From an archaeon (GTDB taxonomy: Archaea > Nanobdellota > Nanobdellia > Woesearchaeales > GW2011-AR9): a stretch of 8,558 bases of DNA. The notes under the pieces were generated by a model, which had not been told where the DNA came from, did not search any database, and was given only the letters and a program-made list of their open reading frames with translations. Positions 5,893 through 8,558 of this stretch are shown one piece after another. The stretch spans positions 1-8,558 of the forward strand of contig JAHFRS010000045.1 of assembly GCA_023266155.1 (NCBI GenBank). Direction: 5' to 3'. The translations under genes and the position numbers were made by a program. Position 1 is the stretch's first letter; every line of letters starts with the position of its first letter.

Positions 5893-5970
5893 GCTACCAT
5901 TTTAAACTCAAAGAAGAACTATTGGATTTATTTTATAAGAATAAAACTCCGGATTAAATTAACAAAAATC

Positions 5971-5978
5971 TTTATATA
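5971..5978 (+). promoter_or_regulatory. TATA-like promoter element of the unrecognised 470-residue gene
   Basis: TTTATATA is centred about 29-30 bases before ATG 6004, placing transcription start at or a few bases before that codon. This is the reason for choosing ATG 6004 over the in-frame TTG at 5995. The rest of the 143-base divergent spacer (5861-6003) is AT-rich with no recognised RNA gene. Confidence 0.5.
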
Positions 5979-6003
5979 AGAAACAGATATTAGATTGAAT
6001 ACA

Positions 6004-7416
6004 ATGGAATTACATAATATGGAGAAAAAGCAAGTGAGGTTTATTATTAGGCAATTAATTGAGTTTAAAAAGTTGTTAACAGAAATAAGTATTATCGTTA
6101 ACAATGCTAATGAGCAAAGAATTAAGACTGAAATTAGCAGCATACTGCGAAGATTTCGCTCTGGTATCTTTAGCTGTGAAGAACGTATAGAATATCAAAG
6201 CGCGCGCAATTTCAATATTTTAGAGAAAACTTTTATAGAAATTAGCCGGGAATTATCTTATGCCGAGACAAAAGAAATTAGTGGTTTGCTTAACCAGGCG
6301 AGAATCTATAATGCAAAACTGGAGAGATTAGGAGCCAGAGGCGGAAAGATTGAGATTGCTTTAAAACAAATACAAAAAAATCCGAAAGATAAAGAGAAAT
6401 CGCAAGGAGTACAAGTATTGATAGAAGAAGCTATACATAACGATCTGGCCTTCGAGGCTGTCATAAATCAGTTGATGTCTGCGAGCAGAAAGATAAAAAA
6501 AATGAAAAGTAAAATTACCGGGTATCAACAGCTGGAATCACTTGCTATTATGATTCAGGATTATGAGGGTATTATTGTTTTGTACGACCAGGATAAACTT
6601 CGTAAGGAAATGGAAAACACCGACCTCTTTTTAGAACGCTGTAATAGTCCTAATCCCGAAATGAGAGAAATTGCCAAGAGAGAAGGTGCAGAATTTAGAC
6701 AGAAAGCAAGAAGGATTCCTGATTCTTCAGGATTTGGGAGCAACTCGGTGGATTATTTGGAAAATAGAATGGTAGATCACGTTATTGTTGGTTATTGTGA
6801 AATGCCAACACGACACCGAAAAGAAGTCTTTTTAGGAGCATATGAGATTTTGAGAATTGCTGCCAAACCCGGAATGGGACTATTCTTCCTGGAATTAGTA
6901 TTATCCTGGGCAGCTCTCCGTCGGGCTCCTGTAATTATCGATAGAAAAGAAACATCTCCTGCCGCGAGAAAATTATGGGAATATATAGATACAGAGAAGC
7001 CCTACATTTTAAAATATCCCGCAGCATTACTAAAGTACCCTGAAGCTATCGGCTATACAAAGAAAGAAGTGTTAGAATTATTTGGTCCGGCTGTTTTTGG
7101 ATTATCTGTTTTTGATGAAAATGGTTTTCCGGCAGGATTGCCCAAACAGAAAGTAGAGGAGCTAAAACAAAAAATAGGTATTTCGGAAATGGTGGAGGGA
7201 GTAAGTTATCTTAAAAAAGAGGCTACCCGTTCCACAAATCGTGTCATAGGGGGAATAGCCAGCCTGGATAAAGCGTATTACTATCAGGGGGAAATTAAAA
7301 CTCTGGGTTTGTTCATTAAAAGAGGGATTGTAGATAAAAGAGATCTCCTTCCATTGAAAATGAAAAATGCCGGATACGTTTTTTTTCAAGAATCTAAAGC
7401 AAGATCAGGATTATAA
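6004..7416 (+). CDS. unrecognised protein: helical/coiled-coil N-terminus, possible GNAT-like C-terminal half
   Basis: The 470-residue protein has no confident family match. Residues 1 to about 235 are strongly helical and charged, rich in Lys, Glu, Ile and Leu, with probable coiled coil (MEKKQVRFIIRQLIEFKKLL, KIKKMKSKITGYQQLESL). A linker with GFGSNS (about 243-248) leads to a more globular part. There, EVFLGAYEILRIAAKPGMG (274-292) followed by a hydrophobic helix resembles the strand plus acetyl-CoA-binding turn of GNAT acetyltransferases. VIIDRKETSPAARKLWEYID (310-329) resembles the 'DR-S-SPxAxxxWxxY' stretch I recall from some phage-type GNATs. This resemblance is weak, so the enzyme assignment is only a hypothesis. 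There is no signal peptide or membrane helix. Its codons look more A-rich than those of the neighbours, consistent with an accessory gene. The start is ATG 6004; TTG 5995 and ATG 6019 are alternatives. It converges with enolase, one base separating the stops. Confidence 0.7.
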   Translation: MELHNMEKKQVRFIIRQLIEFKKLLTEISIIVNNANEQRIKTEISSILRRFRSGIFSCEERIEYQSARNFNILEKTFIEISRELSYAETKEISGLLNQARIYNAKLERLGARGGKIEIALKQIQKNPKDKEKSQGVQVLIEEAIHNDLAFEAVINQLMSASRKIKKMKSKITGYQQLESLAIMIQDYEGIIVLYDQDKLRKEMENTDLFLERCNSPNPEMREIAKREGAEFRQKARRIPDSSGFGSNSVDYLENRMVDHVIVGYCEMPTRHRKEVFLGAYEILRIAAKPGMGLFFLELVLSWAALRRAPVIIDRKETSPAARKLWEYIDTEKPYILKYPAALLKYPEAIGYTKKEVLELFGPAVFGLSVFDENGFPAGLPKQKVEELKQKIGISEMVEGVSYLKKEATRSTNRVIGGIASLDKAYYYQGEIKTLGLFIKRGIVDKRDLLPLKMKNAGYVFFQESKARSGL

Positions 7417-7440
7417 ATTATTTTTTGCATTTCTCTTTCT
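7417..7440 (+). terminator. possible oligo-T terminator of the 470-residue gene
   Basis: Directly after the TAA, the plus strand reads ATTATTTTTTG and then TTTCTCTTTCT: a six-T run followed by pyrimidine-rich sequence, without a hairpin. This fits archaeal oligo-T termination, but lies inside the 3' end of the convergent enolase gene. Confidence 0.35.
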
Positions 7441-8558
7441 CAACTCCCTCCTCAATCCTCAGCAACCGATTATATTTCGCTGTCCTTTCTCCCCGGCACG
7501 GTGCTCCCGCTTTCATCATCCCACAGCCGATAGCCACCGCCAAATCGGCAATAAATGTATCTTCTGTCTCTCCGCTGCGATGCGATACCATCACCGTAAT
7601 GCCCTGTTCATACGCTAATTTTACAGTTTCCAGCGCTTCCGTTAATGTCCCGATCTGATTCACTTTTAATAATATACATGAAATACTCCCTACTTTTATC
7701 GCCTGCTGTAATCGTTTCACATTTGAGACCGTTAAATCATCTCCTACTATCTGCGCCGGAGTTCTTCGCCGTAGATGGGCAAACGCGTCAAAATCATCCT
7801 GATGAAAGGGGTCTTCTATCGAAATAATCGGATACTTGTTGATTAATGAAAGATAATAGTCCATCAACTGCTGTGTATTCAGTAACTTTCCATCAACTCG
7901 ATACTTTCCTTTGCGATAAAACTCCGATGCTGCGCAATCCATCGCCAGATCAACTTTTCCCAAGTAACCTGCCTCTTTAATTGCTTTCATCAACATCTCA
8001 AGCGCTTGCGTAGCATTCTTGAACTGTTCTGGCGCAAAACCACCTTCATCTCCCACATTGGTGCTGCCTTTTCCATATTTTGTATGCAGTTCTTTTCGTA
8101 AGCAATGATAAATTTCACTGGCAGCTTGAAGATCTTCAGCACATGATTTCATTCTTGGCGCAATCATGAATTCCTGAAAACTCAGCTCGTTGTCAGCATG
8201 TTTTCCCCCGTTAATGATATTAAAGAAACAACGCGGCAAGCTTAATGCAGGTGTAGGCTTTACCAGCAGATTGAGATATTGATATAATTCTATGCCTTTT
8301 GAGGCAGCAGCGGTACGGGCACAAGCTAAGGACACCGCAAGAATTGCATTCGCCCCTAATTTTTTCTTATTTTCAGTTCCATCTTTCTTGATCATCAATT
8401 GATCAATCTTTTTTTGATCTGTAACATCAACGCCGCGCAGCAGGGGAGCAATAGTTGTATGGATATTCCCAATTGCCTTTTCCACTCCCAATCCTTGCCA
8501 TTTCTTCTCTCTATCACGCAATTCCCAAGCCTCATGAATTCCTGTGGATGCACCAGAA
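7418..8558 (-). CDS. eno: enolase (phosphopyruvate hydratase), N-terminus outside window
   Basis: Enolase interconverts 2-phosphoglycerate and phosphoenolpyruvate in the cytoplasm. The frame is open from the right edge (8557) to the TAA at 7418-7420, giving 379 visible residues. The first ones, SGASTGIHEAWELRD, are the mobile active-site loop normally found near residue 41, so about 40 residues are missing and the gene does not start within the window. The active-site elements appear in order: NGGKHADN (loop His), SFQEFMI (Glu), NVGDEGGFAPE (Glu), AMDCAASEF (Mg Asp), SIEDP (Mg Glu), VGDDLTVSN (Mg Asp), [12 protein letters not shown] (catalytic Lys), [11 protein letters not shown] (His-Arg-Ser) and [15 protein letters not shown] (Lys). 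All expected residues are present, so it should be active. The full length would be about 420, normal for the family. A partial second copy lies at 5383-5706. Confidence 0.97.
   Translation of the reverse strand, partial: SGASTGIHEAWELRDREKKWQGLGVEKAIGNIHTTIAPLLRGVDVTDQKKIDQLMIKKDGTENKKKLGANAILAVSLACARTAAASKGIELYQYLNLLVKPTPALSLPRCFFNIINGGKHADNELSFQEFMIAPRMKSCAEDLQAASEIYHCLRKELHTKYGKGSTNVGDEGGFAPEQFKNATQALEMLMKAIKEAGYLGKVDLAMDCAASEFYRKGKYRVDGKLLNTQQLMDYYLSLINKYPIISIEDPFHQDDFDAFAHLRRRTPAQIVGDDLTVSNVKRLQQAIKVGSISCILLKVNQIGTLTEALETVKLAYEQGITVMVSHRSGETEDTFIADLAVAIGCGMMKAGAPCRGERTAKYNRLLRIEEGVEKEKCKK

Noticed and set aside
5927..5945. Inverted repeat TTTATT...AATAAA in the spacer before the 470-residue gene
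   Set aside because: Six-base arms made only of A and T in a very AT-rich spacer are expected by chance; no link to either promoter is evident.
5928..6143. Minus-strand 71-residue frame rich in Leu, Ile and Ser that looks membrane-like
   Set aside because: It lies opposite the A-rich start of the 470-residue gene and its intergenic promoter; the hydrophobic look is a by-product of antisense AT-rich sequence, with no promoter or start signal.
5408..7594. The two similar enolase 3' ends as a mobile-element or terminal repeat pair
   Set aside because: The similarity is confined to enolase coding sequence and the copies are direct, not inverted. No transposase, target duplication or end motif is seen.
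7367..7827. Plus-strand frames opposite the enolase gene
   Set aside because: They are antisense shadows of a well-conserved enolase; similar shadows occur opposite the enolase fragment and rel.

Overview
The window looks archaeal, most likely from a small-genome lineage of the DPANN kind; that placement is inference. It opens with the C-terminus of ribosomal protein S8e, a family found in archaea and eukaryotes. Most genes also have an AT-rich TATA-like box centred about 26-30 bases before the start codon and no Shine-Dalgarno sequence, as expected for leaderless archaeal transcripts. The GAPDH, enolase and RelA/SpoT homologue are of types typical of bacteria or shared across domains, so the genome appears mosaic.

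Layout. The plus strand carries the S8e tail (2-160), a class I glyceraldehyde-3-phosphate dehydrogenase (271-1260) and a DUF488 protein (1297-1695). A minus-strand block follows: a long RelA/SpoT homologue (1729-3618) preceded by a twin-arginine secreted, beta-propeller-like protein (3666-4943). A divergent promoter region leads to a 71-residue plus-strand protein with an internal repeat (5113-5328). Next is a minus-strand relic (5383-5860), then an unrecognised 470-residue plus-strand protein (6004-7416). This converges with a single-base gap on the minus-strand enolase (7418 to the window edge), whose first roughly 40 residues lie outside.

The most interesting locus is the relic. Its enolase-frame part is the last quarter of a second enolase. 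Its upstream part, in another frame, starts with a promoter and 51-codon reading frame that align without gaps to the promoter and N-terminus of the rel gene 2 kb away. It is therefore a rel'-eno' chimera, apparently the junction left when a second rel and a second enolase were joined by deletion. The intact Rel keeps its synthetase residues but has lost the hydrolase metal ligands, so it is predicted to make (p)ppGpp or a related alarmone without degrading it through this domain.

Functionally, GAPDH and enolase are two steps of lower glycolysis/gluconeogenesis. Rel would be a nutrient-stress alarmone enzyme beside them. The other genes have no assigned process. No tRNA, rRNA, CRISPR array, insertion sequence or riboswitch was seen, and no stretch above 300 bases lacks a gene or gene remnant.
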